DNA of 64,000 nucleotides from Shinella daejeonensis (GCF_024281235.1 NZ_JAHWXY010000001.1:372001-436000); one strand, 5' to 3'; counted from the stretch's first letter, positions 46,001-55,054 are shown. The notes: generated by a model not told the origin, from the sequence alone. A program made the numbers and translations.

Positions 46001-46817
46001 GCGCGGAGACGGCGAAGCTGGTGGCGTTCAGCACCACCTCCGGGCGGACCGCCGCAAAAGCGGCGCGCACCAGCGCCATGGAAGCCGGCTCCTTGAGGCT
46101 GGAGACGAAGATCGGCAACGCCCGCACCCCTTCGGCGGCAAGCGCCTCGATCAACATCTCCACGGGCCGCGTCTCGCCGCTCTGGACATAGGCGCGGTAA
46201 AAGCAGATCGCCGCCGTGGGCAGCGAGGCATCCTGCGCGCACCTTTGCCATGCCGCGACGTCCGTCACGCCGGATCCCGGCCACCAGATGCCGGCCTTCT
46301 CCAGCGGCGTGGCCGCAGCCGGCTTGTCGCCGCCATGCACCAGCGCATCGGTATAGGCAAGGAAGCGATCCGCGTTCTCCGCTCCGCCCTCGTTGAGATA
46401 GGCCCAGAGCCGCAGGCGGTCGGCCTCGTCGATACGGTTGAAGGGCGACAGCCCGTCATCCGGCCGGTCGTCGCCCGGCAGCACGACGAGCCCGATACCG
46501 TTGGCGACGGCCGTCGCCAGCAGCGCCTCTAGCACGTAGCGGAAGTAACTGGTGCCGCCGAGCGCCCGCACGACGATCAGCTTGGCATGCCGCGCCGTGC
46601 GCTCGACATAGGTATCGACCGACATGGGATGGGCGAGCGTGGCAAGGCTTACGAGCCGCAGCCGCGTCTGCGAGCCTCGTCCGCGATGGGCGGCAGCGAT
46701 GGCGGCCAGTTCCGTATCGGCGGCCGAAAGAAAGAGCACGTCTCCCGGCGTCTGGCCGAGATCGATCGCCTCGCCGCTCTCGGCGATCGTGCCTTTCTGG
46801 GCTAGGAGAAGATGCAT
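43068..46817 (-). CDS. cobN: CobN, cobaltochelatase large subunit
   Basis: The 1249-residue subunit of the ATP-dependent chelatase that inserts cobalt into hydrogenobyrinic acid a,c-diamide with CobS and CobT. Signature regions include MANYPNRDGRLGNGVGLDTP, IVHMGKHGNLEWLPGKALAL, GIQPARGYNIDPK and TSFGITAWGTSNMRTGGDDIAQ. Length is normal. The start at 46817 follows GGGGAGGCGCG. The chelatase CobS/CobT genes are not in the window. Confidence 0.97.
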   Translation of the reverse strand: MHLLLAQKGTIAESGEAIDLGQTPGDVLFLSAADTELAAIAAAHRGRGSQTRLRLVSLATLAHPMSVDTYVERTARHAKLIVVRALGGTSYFRYVLEALLATAVANGIGLVVLPGDDRPDDGLSPFNRIDEADRLRLWAYLNEGGAENADRFLAYTDALVHGGDKPAAATPLEKAGIWWPGSGVTDVAAWQRCAQDASLPTAAICFYRAYVQSGETRPVEMLIEALAAEGVRALPIFVSSLKEPASMALVRAAFAAVRPEVVLNATSFAVSAPGADRKPTVLDETGSPVFQMVFSGSSRAAWEGSGQGLTARDLGMNVALPEVDGRVLTRAVSFKATARYDECVEANIVGLDPVEDRIRFVAKLAAGWARLRRTSPTRRRVALIMANYPNRDGRLGNGVGLDTPAATLQVLRTMAADGYPVAGLPEGGDALIAHLMAGPTNSASDGREIRERISVSDYKVFFSSLPASIQDEVTARWGAPENDPFVVDDIFALPLCRFGETVVGIQPARGYNIDPKDSYHSPDLVPPHGYIAFYAYLRRHYGAHAIVHMGKHGNLEWLPGKALALSQACYPEAVLGPLPHLYPFIVNDPGEGTQAKRRTAAVIVDHLTPPLTRAETYGPLKDLEALVDEYYDASGGDPRRLKLLSRQILDLVRDIGLDRDAGIAVSDGEAAALQKLDAYLCDLKEMQIRDGLHIFGVSPEGRLLADLTVALARLPRGEGEGGDASLHRAIAADALGAAEPAFDPLDCLASDPWTGSRPPILAMQSDDPWRSHGDTVERIELLAAKLVERRVACPPDWKATLAVLATVESSIRPAIVACGPAEISALMRGLDGCFIEPGPSGAPTRGRPDVLPTGRNFYSVDSRAVPTPAAWELGRKSAELMVTRYAQDHGEWPTSFGITAWGTSNMRTGGDDIAQAMALIGVKPTWDMASRRVTGFEIMPTAVLRHPRVDVTLRISGFFRDAFPEQVALFDRAVRAVGALDEDGADNPIATRMRAEAAMLAARGASAEEAKRQSGFRVFGAQSGSYGAGLQTMMDEGLWTDRGDLAEAWLAWGAHAYDGDGDSVPMRERLEARMRTLQAVVQNQDSREHDLLDSDEYYQFEGGMAAAAGHLSGRQPVVYHNDLSRPEKPVVRTLEDEIGRVVRARVVNPKWIEGVMRHGYKGAFEIAATVDFMFAFAATTGAVKDHHFEAAYRAYLLDEKVRDFLLRKNPAALAEMAARFAEAIDRGLWTPRSNSARFDLDMLGGLKAS

Positions 46818-46926
46818 GGCGCGCCTCCCCGGCCAACGGGAGGCATCCGCTCTTCCGCTCGCCGGGTCTCTGGTCCGGAGCGAGGCAAGCCGGGGCCGCC
46901 GAAGGTTCCGTGTCCCGTCACAGCGA

Positions 46927-47976
46927 TCACACCGCTGCGGCGATGGCGGCGCGCACGGCGGCTTCGTCCATATCGTGCAGGCCGATGACGACGAGACGGG
47001 TGGCGCGCATCTCGCCGGGCGCCCAGGCGCGCTCGAAATACTGGTCGACACGGCTGCCGACAGCCTGCACGAGCAACCGCATCGGCTTGCCGGGCACATC
47101 GGCAAACCCCTTCAGGCGCAACACGTCATGCGCGGCGATCACCGGCTTGAGGCGTTCGACGAAGGCGGCGGGATCGGCAATCGGTCCAAGCTCGACGACG
47201 AAACTGTCGAATTCGTCATGGTCGTGCTCCTCGCCGTTCTCATGGTCCAGATCGTGGTGCGACTTGCGATTGGCGATATCGTCCTCGGTGCCGACGTTGA
47301 GACCGAGCAGCACGGCGGCCGGAACATCGCCGTTGCGCGCCTCGATCATCGACGGCTTGCGGGCGATGCGGGAGAAAACCTCCTCGCGCACCGTCTTCAG
47401 CCCGGCGGCGTCGACAAGGTCCGCCTTGTTGAGAACGATGAGGTCGGCGGCGGTGAGCTGATCCTCGAAAAGCTCCTCCAGCGGGCTTTCGTGATCGAGG
47501 TTCTCATCGGTGACGCGCAGCGCATCCACCCGGTCGTGATCGTCGGCGAAACGGCCGGCCGCAACGGCGGCGCTGTCCACCACCGTCACGACGCCGTCGA
47601 CCGTCACCTGCGTCTTGATCTCCGGCCAGTTGAAGGCGGCGATGAGCGGTTGCGGCAACGCGAGACCGGAGGTCTCGATGACGATATGATCGGGCCGGTT
47701 CTCCCGCTCCAGAAGCTTCGTCATGGTGGGGATGAAGTCATCGGCGACGGTGCAGCAGATGCAGCCGTTGGTGAGTTCGATGATATCGTCTTCCGTGCAG
47801 GTCTCCACGCCGCAGCCCTTGAGCACGTCGCCGTCGACGCCCAGATCGCCGAATTCGTTGATGATGAGCGCGATGCGCTTGCCTTCCGCGTTCTGGAGCA
47901 GATTGCGGATCATCGTCGTCTTGCCTGCGCCGAGGAAGCCGGTGATGACGGTCGCGGGGATCTTCTGTTGCAACAT
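46927..47976 (-). CDS. cobW: CobW, COG0523-family metal GTPase
   Basis: A 349-residue G3E-family GTPase, thought to deliver cobalt to the cobaltochelatase. Motifs are the P-loop GFLGAGKTT, the metal-binding CICC in ELTNGCICCTVADD, and NKAD for guanine recognition, followed by the C-terminal CobW_C domain. A histidine/acid-rich loop (HHDLDHENGEEHDHDEFD, about 233-250) lies between the domains and may bind metal. Four bases after cobP; 109 bases before cobN. Confidence 0.95.
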   Translation of the reverse strand: MLQQKIPATVITGFLGAGKTTMIRNLLQNAEGKRIALIINEFGDLGVDGDVLKGCGVETCTEDDIIELTNGCICCTVADDFIPTMTKLLERENRPDHIVIETSGLALPQPLIAAFNWPEIKTQVTVDGVVTVVDSAAVAAGRFADDHDRVDALRVTDENLDHESPLEELFEDQLTAADLIVLNKADLVDAAGLKTVREEVFSRIARKPSMIEARNGDVPAAVLLGLNVGTEDDIANRKSHHDLDHENGEEHDHDEFDSFVVELGPIADPAAFVERLKPVIAAHDVLRLKGFADVPGKPMRLLVQAVGSRVDQYFERAWAPGEMRATRLVVIGLHDMDEAAVRAAIAAAV

Positions 47977-47980
47977 GGGG

Positions 47981-48505
47981 TCAACCCTTCATTTTCAGCG
48001 GCAATCCGGCCGCGATGAAATAGACATCTTGTGCGAGCGCCGCCACCTGCTGGTGCAGTCGCCCGGCATGGTCGCGAAAGTCGCGCGCCATGCGGTTTTC
48101 GGGAACGATGCCGAATCCGACCTCGTTCGAAACGATGACGACCGGTCCCTCTGCGCGCTCAAGCGCTGCGTCAAGACCGGCGAAAGCCGCCGCGATATCG
48201 CGGTCCTCCAGCATCAGATTGGTGATCCAGAGCGTCAGGCAATCGATCAGAACGGCCCGGTCGGGCCGCACTGTGGCGGTAATCCGTTCCGCCAGCGCCA
48301 GGGGCTCCTCATGCGTCACCCATCCGTCGCCACGGTCGCGCCGGTGCTTCGCGATGCGGTCGCGCATCTCGTCGTCGAAGGCGCGGCCGGTGGCGATATA
48401 ATGCCGCGAAAGGCCGGTCTCGACGACCAGCCTTTCGGCGAAGGCGGATTTTCCGGAACGGGCGCCGCCCAGAACGAGGACCGTCCGGGACGGCGTCATT
48501 CGCAT
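47981..48505 (-). CDS. cobP: CobP, adenosylcobinamide kinase / guanylyltransferase
   Basis: A 174-residue bifunctional enzyme (CobU of Salmonella) that phosphorylates adenosylcobinamide and then adds GMP. The P-loop is [16 protein letters not shown], followed by the [12 protein letters not shown] and [11 protein letters not shown] segments with the guanylylated histidine, and [14 protein letters not shown]. The start at 48505 shares a base with the cbtA stop (TGATG); ATG 48499 is also possible. Confidence 0.96.
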   Translation of the reverse strand: MRMTPSRTVLVLGGARSGKSAFAERLVVETGLSRHYIATGRAFDDEMRDRIAKHRRDRGDGWVTHEEPLALAERITATVRPDRAVLIDCLTLWITNLMLEDRDIAAAFAGLDAALERAEGPVVIVSNEVGFGIVPENRMARDFRDHAGRLHQQVAALAQDVYFIAAGLPLKMKG

Positions 48506-49284
48506 CAGGCGTCCTTGGCGATCTTCTGGTTGGCGAAGCCCATCGACAGGCCGAGCACGATCCAGAAGAACAGCGTCGTAGCCAGCGCCGCCACGGCGAA
48601 TTCCGCGCCGAGAACGGCCGGAACGTCGCTCGATATGTCGGTCGGCTGCGGCGCGCCATAGATCTGCGGCGCGGCGATCAGCACGAGACCGGCGATCTTG
48701 GCGACGATGCCCGGCTTCAGGAACAGGAGATAGAGGCCGGCCGCCGACAGAAGGACGGTGACCACCCACCAGAGCTGACGGTCGCCAAGTTCGGCCGCCG
48801 GGAAGCCCGGAAGCTCCGGCGGCAACCCGATGGCCGGCAGCAGATGCACGGCAAGCCAGCCCGCCGCCCCCCAGAGCGCGCCATTGGCCACTGTCACCGG
48901 ATGGCCGGAAATCAGGCTGATGCCGGCGAGCAGCAGCGCAAAACCCGCGCCGGTGACGAGATTGGCCAGCAGCGTTCCCGAAAACCGGCTCATGCCGAAC
49001 AGGATGCCGCCGTCCTCATGGTCCTCGCCCGCATGAGCATGCGCCACCGAAACCGGAGACAGATAGGCGGCGACCTGGGAAAGCGCGCTGCCGAGCGAGG
49101 AATGCTCATGCGACTGCCCCTCGGCGGCGGGCGCGGCGTCCTCGGCCGCCGGCGTCTCGTCGCCGCCTTCATATTCCTCCGCGTGGAGAATGAGCGGGAC
49201 GACACGCGCTTCCTGGGCCAGCGTCATGAAGACGCCCGAAAACAACCCGGCCACCAGCGCGGCCAAGAGATATCTGACAATCAT
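48505..49284 (-). CDS. cbtA: CbtA, predicted cobalt transporter subunit
   Basis: A 259-residue membrane protein with about five helices and the CbtA pattern: [20 protein letters not shown] at the N-terminus, [26 protein letters not shown] in the middle and [15 protein letters not shown] at the end. A Glu/Ala-rich loop containing HEHSSLG lies after the first helix. CbtAB systems are predicted from genomic context to import cobalt and are typically under B12 riboswitches, as here. Confidence 0.93.
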   Translation of the reverse strand: MIVRYLLAALVAGLFSGVFMTLAQEARVVPLILHAEEYEGGDETPAAEDAAPAAEGQSHEHSSLGSALSQVAAYLSPVSVAHAHAGEDHEDGGILFGMSRFSGTLLANLVTGAGFALLLAGISLISGHPVTVANGALWGAAGWLAVHLLPAIGLPPELPGFPAAELGDRQLWWVVTVLLSAAGLYLLFLKPGIVAKIAGLVLIAAPQIYGAPQPTDISSDVPAVLGAEFAVAALATTLFFWIVLGLSMGFANQKIAKDA

Positions 49285-49295
49285 GTCGCTACTCC

Positions 49296-49472
49296 TTAGT
49301 GGCAGGGAAAGCCGTAAGAGTGGCGGGTGTCATGCGCCGTATCGTGCAGGACGGACGAATTTGCCAGACCCGCGCCGAACACCAGGAAGGCGCCGATGAT
49401 AAGCGCGATCACGCCGGCCGTGAGCCGGTCGCTTTGCGTAAGAGAGATAGAAGACGTATTCGAAACAGCCAT
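49296..49472 (-). CDS. cbtB: CbtB, small histidine-rich cobalt transporter subunit
   Basis: A 58-residue protein with one membrane helix (LTAGVIALIIGAFLVFGAGLA) and a C-terminal metal-binding tail HDTAHDTRHSYGFPCH, the hallmark of CbtB. The ATG at 49472 has GGAGGTTG just upstream. It is the first gene after the cobalamin riboswitch and lies 11 bases before cbtA. Confidence 0.93.
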   Translation of the reverse strand: MAVSNTSSISLTQSDRLTAGVIALIIGAFLVFGAGLANSSVLHDTAHDTRHSYGFPCH

Positions 49473-49524
49473 GACAACCTCCGTGCTGGCAGCGGGATTC
49501 CTCCCGGGCGGGCGACATGCCCTT

Positions 49525-49870
49525 CAGCGGATGGCAGGTTTCCTGGCTCGTGGTTTCAGGCGGTCTCACGCCTGCGGGATATTCTCGCCTTCCCGGGATC
49601 TGTTACATGACGAAAGGCGGACGATTCGTAGAAAAAGAGGCGTCCAGCCCGGCTCATCGCCATGTCCCCAGTGGCTTTTCCGCTGGCTGCGAGCCCTGCC
49701 CCGGGAAAGCACGATTGCTTCTTTCGAACGGGGCCCCCTGCCAGCCGGATGAATGTCCCTCGCCACTCTACAGTCGCGGGGTCGGCCGTGATTACGATGC
49801 CCTGCATGGGTCCATCGCGTCACATTCCCATTTACTCCCCGTTCCGTCTCCGGCCCGGGGAACCATCCAA
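49525..49870 (-). promoter_or_regulatory. Cobalamin (B12) riboswitch controlling cbtBA-cobPWNO
   Basis: Read on the minus strand, the 5' leader of cbtB carries the conserved blocks of the adenosylcobalamin riboswitch in order: GGTTCCCC near 49864, GGGGAGTAAATGGGAA near 49830, CCCGCGACTGTAGA near 49775, GCCACTG (49675-49669), CCCGGGAAGGCG near 49595, and the B12-box AGCCAGGAAACCTGCC (49548-49533). The 3' end lies about 55 bases before the cbtB ATG, where an expression platform could block translation. Within the 501-base gap 49473-49973, the remaining part (49871-49973) is the 3' side of the next gene and holds nothing clear. Confidence 0.93.
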
Positions 49871-49973
49871 CTCATCGATGAATATGCCTCGCATGAGACG
49901 GTGTCAATGAGCCGGCAGCGGCACGGGCTTTGTCGAAACCGCCAGTCCTCGGCCTCGCCGATAACCGGACCTG

Positions 49974-51545
49974 TCAATAGCCAGGTATGATCACGACGCC
50001 GCCGCCGCGGTAGTATCCGCCGCCCTCGTAATAGGGATCGACCGGATAGCCGTCACGGGGACCTTCGAGGATCTCGTATCCGCGCCGGTAGCGGTTTTCC
50101 CGCGCCGTGACATATTGCGCGGCTTCGCGCAGCGCGCGGTACTGGCGGCGGCCCAGATATCCGTCGGCCCGGAAACCCGCCGACCGCTGCCAGCCGGAGA
50201 TTGCCGCACGACTGCGCGGCCCGAACACCCCGTCCGCGCCGCGGGTGTCGAATCCGAGCAGCGTCAGCCAGCGCTGCGCCTGCGCGCGGCTTGCCCTGTC
50301 GAGGTAGGCTTCCCGGCTGTCCACCACCGGCCGGCGCTCGGGCGCGGGCCGCTCGGCTTGCGCCCTGTCGTCCGGTTTTGCTCTTTCGGCCAGCGCCGCG
50401 AGACGTTGACGGGCATCCTTGACAAAACGTCCCGACGGGAAGGCCCGCAGATAGGCGCGGAAATCCTCGGTCGATCCGCTCGCCACCGCCTTGCGCCAGA
50501 TCTCGTCCTCGCGCTTTTCCGCAGCCGCTTCGGCCGCCTCCCCGCGATCGGCAGCACCCTTGAGGTCCTCGCCGGCAAGTTCCCGCGTTCCGGCGGCCTT
50601 CGGCTCGTCCGCAGCCTTCGCCTCCGCCTCGTCCCGGCCTTCCTGCGCCACGGCAGTTTTGCCGGCCTGGCGGGCCGCCTCATCGGCAAGGCGGGCGGCG
50701 TCAGCGGCTCTCGCCTCCGCCTCCGCTGCCGCTTTCACGGCCTCGGCCTTCAACCGTTCCGCCTCGGCGGCCTTTTCCTCGGCAAGCTTGCGGGCTTCGT
50801 CCACCTCGCGCTCCAGCCGCGCCCGATCCTCGGCCACCTGCTGCTCGGCCTCTCGGCGGGCCGCAGCCTCCTGATCGGCCCGCGCTTTTTCAGCCGCGGC
50901 GGCTTCCTCTGCCTGCCTGCGCTCGGCTTCGGCCTTGAGGCGGGCCTCCTCCTCCGTCTTCGCCTTCGCTTCCGCCGCCTCGGCCGCAGTCTTCAGGCGC
51001 GCGGCCTCCGCCGCCGCCTTCTCATCGGCAAGCTTGCGGGCGGCCGCTTCCTGTTCCGCTTTTTCGGCCTCACGCCGCAAGGCCGCTTCGGCACGCGCTT
51101 TTTCCGCCGCCTCGGCCTTCGCCTTTTCAGCCTCGGCACGTTTCTGCGCCTCGGCGTCAGCCGCCTTGCGTTCCGTTTCCGCCTTCAGCGCCGCAGGATC
51201 GCCCGCCGGTGTCTCCGTCGCGACATTCTTATCCGGTGTTTTTTCGGCGGAGGCGGCCGTGCTCTTCGCCGCCGCCTGCAATTCGGCGATCCGCAGCCGG
51301 GCCATGGAGGCGAACGTACCGGTCGGATACTGTTTCAGATAATCTTCATAGGCGGCAATGTCGGTCCCCGAGGAGACCTTCTGCCACATAGAGAATTCCG
51401 TTTCCCAGCGTTTGCCGGCATTGGCCGCCGGTTTGCCGGCGTCCTGCGCGACGCCCCATCCCGGCGCGCCCGCAAGCGAGAGGCCGAGGAGGCCCGCAAG
51501 CCCGATGCGCATCCACATCCCAGGAGCAAGACGTCCAGAACTCAT
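49974..51545 (-). CDS. Exported coiled-coil protein with peptidoglycan-binding domain
   Basis: A 523-residue protein. A signal peptide (about 12-34, cleavage near GVAQDA) is followed by a 40-residue unit with YEDYLKQYPTGTFASMARLRIAEL (about 46-90), a long Ala/Glu/Lys/Arg coiled coil (about 95-330), a second copy of the unit with FRAYLRAFPSGRFVKDARQRLAAL (about 345-390), then a PG_binding_1 domain (LLGFDTRGADGVFGPRSRAAI, about 425-480) and a Tyr/Gly-rich tail. It probably links cell wall and envelope. The start could be a few codons later (51518 or 51512). Confidence 0.85.
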   Translation of the reverse strand: MSSGRLAPGMWMRIGLAGLLGLSLAGAPGWGVAQDAGKPAANAGKRWETEFSMWQKVSSGTDIAAYEDYLKQYPTGTFASMARLRIAELQAAAKSTAASAEKTPDKNVATETPAGDPAALKAETERKAADAEAQKRAEAEKAKAEAAEKARAEAALRREAEKAEQEAAARKLADEKAAAEAARLKTAAEAAEAKAKTEEEARLKAEAERRQAEEAAAAEKARADQEAAARREAEQQVAEDRARLEREVDEARKLAEEKAAEAERLKAEAVKAAAEAEARAADAARLADEAARQAGKTAVAQEGRDEAEAKAADEPKAAGTRELAGEDLKGAADRGEAAEAAAEKREDEIWRKAVASGSTEDFRAYLRAFPSGRFVKDARQRLAALAERAKPDDRAQAERPAPERRPVVDSREAYLDRASRAQAQRWLTLLGFDTRGADGVFGPRSRAAISGWQRSAGFRADGYLGRRQYRALREAAQYVTARENRYRRGYEILEGPRDGYPVDPYYEGGGYYRGGGVVIIPGY

Positions 51546-51660
51546 TTCGTCACCCTGCCTTGAAGCCGCGCCGGTTGCGCGGACGGAGTTTCACCACTTT
51601 TCGCACCAGAATCTGGCGCAACTTTGGTGCCGCCCAGCGGGCGTCCTTCCCGAAGCCCCA

Positions 51661-53121
51661 TCAGGGTCCGGCCAGAAGCCGTTCGAGCCAGCCACGGTCG
51701 AGCACCGTCTCCAGTTCCGCCGCAACGGCATCCAGCGCTTCATCCACGCTGCGGCGATAATCGAAGCCGCCCCCTGTCACGCCGAAATCCGACAGCAACC
51801 GCGCCCGGAAGTCGTTGCTGGAGAAAAGCCCGTGCAGATAGGTACCCATGACCCGCCCGTCCGGTGAAACCGCTCCGTCCGGCCGGCCGTCGATCATGAC
51901 GGCAGGGCGCAGGGCATCCGGTCCCGTGGACCGGCCAAGATGGATCTCGTAGCCTTCCAGCGGCACGTCATAGGGCACGGATCGCGCGCGGCTGTTGCGC
52001 ACGACCTTTTCCGGAGCCATCTCCGTTTCCACCGCCAGCAGCCCGAGCCCCTCGACCGTCTGCGGGCGCCCCTCGATGCCGAGCGGATCGCCGATGCGCG
52101 TTCCCAGCATCTGATAGCCGCCGCAGATACCGATCACCCGGCCGCCGCGGCGCATGTGCAGGGCGAGATCCGCATCCCAGCCGGCGGCGCGCAGATCGGC
52201 AAGGTCGGCGATGGTCGATTTCGAGCCGGGCAGGACGACAAGCCCGGCGTCCGCCGGCAGGCGCTCGCCCGGACGCACGAAGACCAGATCGACCTCCGGC
52301 TCCGCCTTCAGCGGATCGAGATCGTCGAAATTGGCGATGCGCGGCAGAAGCGGAACGGCGACCCTGAGCGCCCCTCCCGCCCCGCCGGCAAGCCGCTCCA
52401 GCACGACGGAGTCTTCCGCCGGCAGGCGCGCGGCCGGCTTCAGCCAGGGCACGACGCCGAAACAGGGCCAGCCGGTGAACCGGCCGACCGCCTCGATGCC
52501 CGCATCGAACAGACTGACGTCGCCGCGAAACTTGTTGACGAGATAGCCGGTCACCATCCGCCGGTCTTCTTCCGAAAGGATCGTATGGGTGCCGACCAGA
52601 GAGGCGATCACGCCGCCCCTGTCGATATCGCCCACGAGAACGACGGGCACGCCCGCGCGCGTCGCAAATCCCATATTGGCGATATCGCCGGCGCGAAGGT
52701 TGATCTCGGCCGGCGACCCGGCGCCTTCCACGACCACGAGGTCCGCCCCTTCCGAAACCCTGGCGAAACTGTCGAGTACGGCATCCATCAGCTTCGGCTT
52801 CAGCGCCTGATAGTCGCGCCCCCGCGCCTCACCCGCGACCTTGCCCTGCACGACGATCTGGCTGCCGGTTTCCGACTGCGGCTTGAGCAGCACGGGGTTC
52901 ATATGCACCGAGGACGGCACGCGGGCGGCAAGCGATTGCAGCCATTGCGCCCGGCCGATCTCGCCGCCGTCGGCCGAAACGGCGGCATTGTTGGACATGT
53001 TCTGCGGCTTGAAGGGCCGCACCTTGAGGCCGCGATTGGCGGCGATACGGCACAGGCCCGCCACCAATACCGTTTTTCCGACATCGGAACCGGTTCCCTG
53101 CAACATGATCGTTCGTGTCAT
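51661..53121 (-). CDS. cobQ: CobQ, cobyric acid synthase
   Basis: A 486-residue ATP- and glutamine-dependent amidase that adds four amides (b, d, e, g) to adenosylcobyrinic acid a,c-diamide. N-terminal [20 protein letters not shown] and [11 protein letters not shown] are diagnostic; the C-terminal amidotransferase domain has [11 protein letters not shown] (Cys) and MGTYLHGLF (His). The ATG at 53121 has TAGGAGCGG upstream. It is a single-gene unit, separated from the other cob genes by the peptidoglycan-binding gene; no riboswitch core is seen before it. Confidence 0.97.
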   Translation of the reverse strand: MTRTIMLQGTGSDVGKTVLVAGLCRIAANRGLKVRPFKPQNMSNNAAVSADGGEIGRAQWLQSLAARVPSSVHMNPVLLKPQSETGSQIVVQGKVAGEARGRDYQALKPKLMDAVLDSFARVSEGADLVVVEGAGSPAEINLRAGDIANMGFATRAGVPVVLVGDIDRGGVIASLVGTHTILSEEDRRMVTGYLVNKFRGDVSLFDAGIEAVGRFTGWPCFGVVPWLKPAARLPAEDSVVLERLAGGAGGALRVAVPLLPRIANFDDLDPLKAEPEVDLVFVRPGERLPADAGLVVLPGSKSTIADLADLRAAGWDADLALHMRRGGRVIGICGGYQMLGTRIGDPLGIEGRPQTVEGLGLLAVETEMAPEKVVRNSRARSVPYDVPLEGYEIHLGRSTGPDALRPAVMIDGRPDGAVSPDGRVMGTYLHGLFSSNDFRARLLSDFGVTGGGFDYRRSVDEALDAVAAELETVLDRGWLERLLAGP

Positions 53122-53365
53122 GCCCGCTCCTAACATTCCGCCGGCAGCCCGGAAAGAGCTGAAATTCCGCATTCCCGCCACATTTCACACTGCCGGGAGA
53201 ATGCGAGGCCGCCCTTCCCCGCCGCAGGCCCGGCGACCTTTTGACCCCATGTCCCGTTTGCGACATCACGCGCCGGGAACAGTCGTCGTTTCCGGCATGG
53301 ACGGCCCTATATCCGGCTTATCGGACGGCCGGGGCGGATGGCCCCGGAATTCAAGGAAAATGACC

Positions 53366-53509
53366 ATGCTGTTCATCTTCAGCAAGCCCAATTTCGTCCA
53401 GATCGCCTGGAATGGCCGCGCGCCGAAAAACCAGTCGCGCGAACGCAATATCGTCATGGACGCCCCCTTTGGGCCGCTTCACGTCGTGCGCACGCGCAAT
53501 ATCGGCTGA
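53366..53509 (+). CDS. Small protein of unknown function (47 residues)
   Basis: A short protein starting MLFIFSKPNFVQIAWNGRAP and ending PFGPLHVVRTRNIG. It is accepted as a gene because AAGGAAAA lies eight bases before the ATG at 53366, an intrinsic terminator follows 28 bases after the stop, and no other gene covers the region. An ATG two codons earlier (53360) is too close to the ribosome site. No domain is recognised. It is divergent from cobQ across a 244-base gap that should hold both promoters. Confidence 0.6.
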   Translation: MLFIFSKPNFVQIAWNGRAPKNQSRERNIVMDAPFGPLHVVRTRNIG

Positions 53510-53536
53510 TCGCCTCCCGCGCCGCTGCTCCGACAC

Positions 53537-53562
53537 GCCGCCTCTTCCGGGAGGCGGCTTTT
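53537..53562 (+). terminator. Intrinsic terminator of the 47-residue protein gene
   Basis: GCCGCCTC (53537-53544) and GAGGCGGC (53551-53558) form a perfect 8-bp stem with a 6-base loop, followed by TTTT. It ends the transcript of the short upstream gene. Confidence 0.75.
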
Positions 53563-53576
53563 GGCGCCTCGAACGG

Positions 53577-53606
53577 CAAAAGCCGTGCATCGCGAAGATG
53601 CACGGC
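53577..53606 (-). terminator. Minus-strand intrinsic terminator without a known gene
   Basis: GCCGTGCATC (53582-53591) and GATGCACGGC (53597-53606) are perfect 10-bp arms around a 5-base loop. On the minus strand the stem is followed directly by TTTTGCC. No supported minus-strand gene precedes it, so it may end a small RNA encoded at about 53607-53760. The remainder of the 516-base gap 53510-54025 is A/T-richer near 53720-53920 and then GC-rich; it should hold the promoter of the substrate-binding protein gene, but I see no coding frame. Confidence 0.55.
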
Positions 53607-54025
53607 CTGCCAATGATACGCATGGCGACTTCCGACAAAAACGCGTCGAAGCCTGGTCACCCCGGTACGCAAGACCTTTCCGGGGCGGGCGGCGGTGTCC
53701 CCCGCCGTGGGAGAACAATTAGCGGCACATCCTTACCGGACCGTTATCGAGACCTTAAGCAATGATGAATCGGCCGTATTTTTTGCAAGGTGTCCGACAT
53801 TTCGAAAAACCTGCCAAACGCCGGGAAAAACCGCGAAAAATCAGCCGCGCGATCATGCTTCGGTCACAACTGCGGACAATGAAGGAACGTCGGCAGGCGG
53901 TTGATTTATCTTGAGGATCCCTTAGGCTTTCTACCGACGCAAGGGCTTTTCCGCCGGCGGCGCCCGCGCCGGCCCACAACAACGGCCCGGCGGCGCGGCA
54001 ACCGGGCCCGGGAGGGCTGACCCCC

Positions 54026-55054
54026 ATGAAGAAGCTGCTGGCTTCGGCAATTCTGGCGCTGTTTTTTTCCGGCTTCACCTCCGGCACGCAAGCGGCCGAA
54101 TGCGGCACGGTGTCGATCGCCGAAATGAAATGGCCGTCGGCGGGGATCGCCGCGCATGTCGACAGAATGGTGCTCGAGGCCGGCTACGGCTGTTCCGTGA
54201 CCCTGGTGTCGGGCGACACGATCCCGACCTTCGCCTCGATGAACGAGAAGGGCACGCCGGACCTTGCGCCGGAGCTCTGGGCGAACGCGGTGCGCGGGCA
54301 ACTCGACAGGGCGATTTCCGAAGGCCGGTTATTGCAAATGGCGCCGATCCTTTCGGATGGCGGCATCGAGGGCTGGTGGATCCCGAAGTTCATCGCCGAC
54401 GAGCATCGCAATATCCGGACGGTGGAGGACGCGCTCAAGCATCCGGAACTCTTTCCCGCGCCCGGCAATCCGGAAAAGGGCGCGGTCCATACATGCCCGC
54501 CGGACTGGAGTTGCCGCGCGGCGACCGACAATCTGTTTCATGCCCTCAACGGTACGGCGGCCGGATTCGACCTGATAAGCCCCGCCACACCCGCCGAATT
54601 CGACAATTCGATCGTCCACGCCTTCGAGGCGAAAACCGGATGGCTCGGCTATTACTGGGCGCCGACGGCGCTTCTCGGCAAATATGAAATGGTCAAGCTT
54701 TCCTTCGGCGTCGGCCACGACCGGATGGAATGGGAGCGCTGCACCGCCATTGCCGACTGCCCCGACCCGAAAGTGAATTCCTATCCGATTTCCGACGTCT
54801 TCACCGTCGTCACCAAACGCTTCTCGCAGAAGGCCGCCGTGACGATGGATTACATGAAGGTGCGCAAATGGGATAATGCCACCATCGGCAAAGTCATGGC
54901 CTGGATGGACGAAAACGGCGCCACGACCGAGGAGGCCGCCCGTCACTTTTTCGAGACCTATCCCGACCTCTGGCGAACCTGGGTAACGCCGGACGTCGCC
55001 GCCCGCATCAAGGCGGCGCTGGACGAGGGAGGAAAAAAGCAGGGAACCGAATAG
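54026..55054 (+). CDS. Glycine betaine/proline-type ABC transporter substrate-binding protein
   Basis: A 342-residue periplasmic protein of the OpuAC/ProX family. A signal peptide (MKKLLASAILALFFSGFTSG, cleaved near QAA-EC) is followed by VSIAEMKWPSAGIAAHVDRM, GTPDLAPELWAN, GGIEGWWIPKFIADEH and WLGYYWAPTALLGKYEMVKL, in which tryptophans could form the aromatic cage for a quaternary amine. The ATPase gene follows, but no permease gene is present. Together with the downstream bmt gene this points to betaine as the substrate; choline or histidine are alternatives. Confidence 0.9.
   Translation: MKKLLASAILALFFSGFTSGTQAAECGTVSIAEMKWPSAGIAAHVDRMVLEAGYGCSVTLVSGDTIPTFASMNEKGTPDLAPELWANAVRGQLDRAISEGRLLQMAPILSDGGIEGWWIPKFIADEHRNIRTVEDALKHPELFPAPGNPEKGAVHTCPPDWSCRAATDNLFHALNGTAAGFDLISPATPAEFDNSIVHAFEAKTGWLGYYWAPTALLGKYEMVKLSFGVGHDRMEWERCTAIADCPDPKVNSYPISDVFTVVTKRFSQKAAVTMDYMKVRKWDNATIGKVMAWMDENGATTEEAARHFFETYPDLWRTWVTPDVAARIKAALDEGGKKQGTE

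Noticed and set aside
43257-46532. A 1091-codon plus-strand frame opposite cobN
   Set aside because: Same reason: complementary to highly biased cobN codons, no family resemblance, very high Arg and His content.
53454-53718. Two minus-strand frames over the 47-residue gene and the orphan hairpin
   Set aside because: Both are Arg-rich, lack ribosome sites and cross the hairpins; a non-coding RNA is a better explanation.
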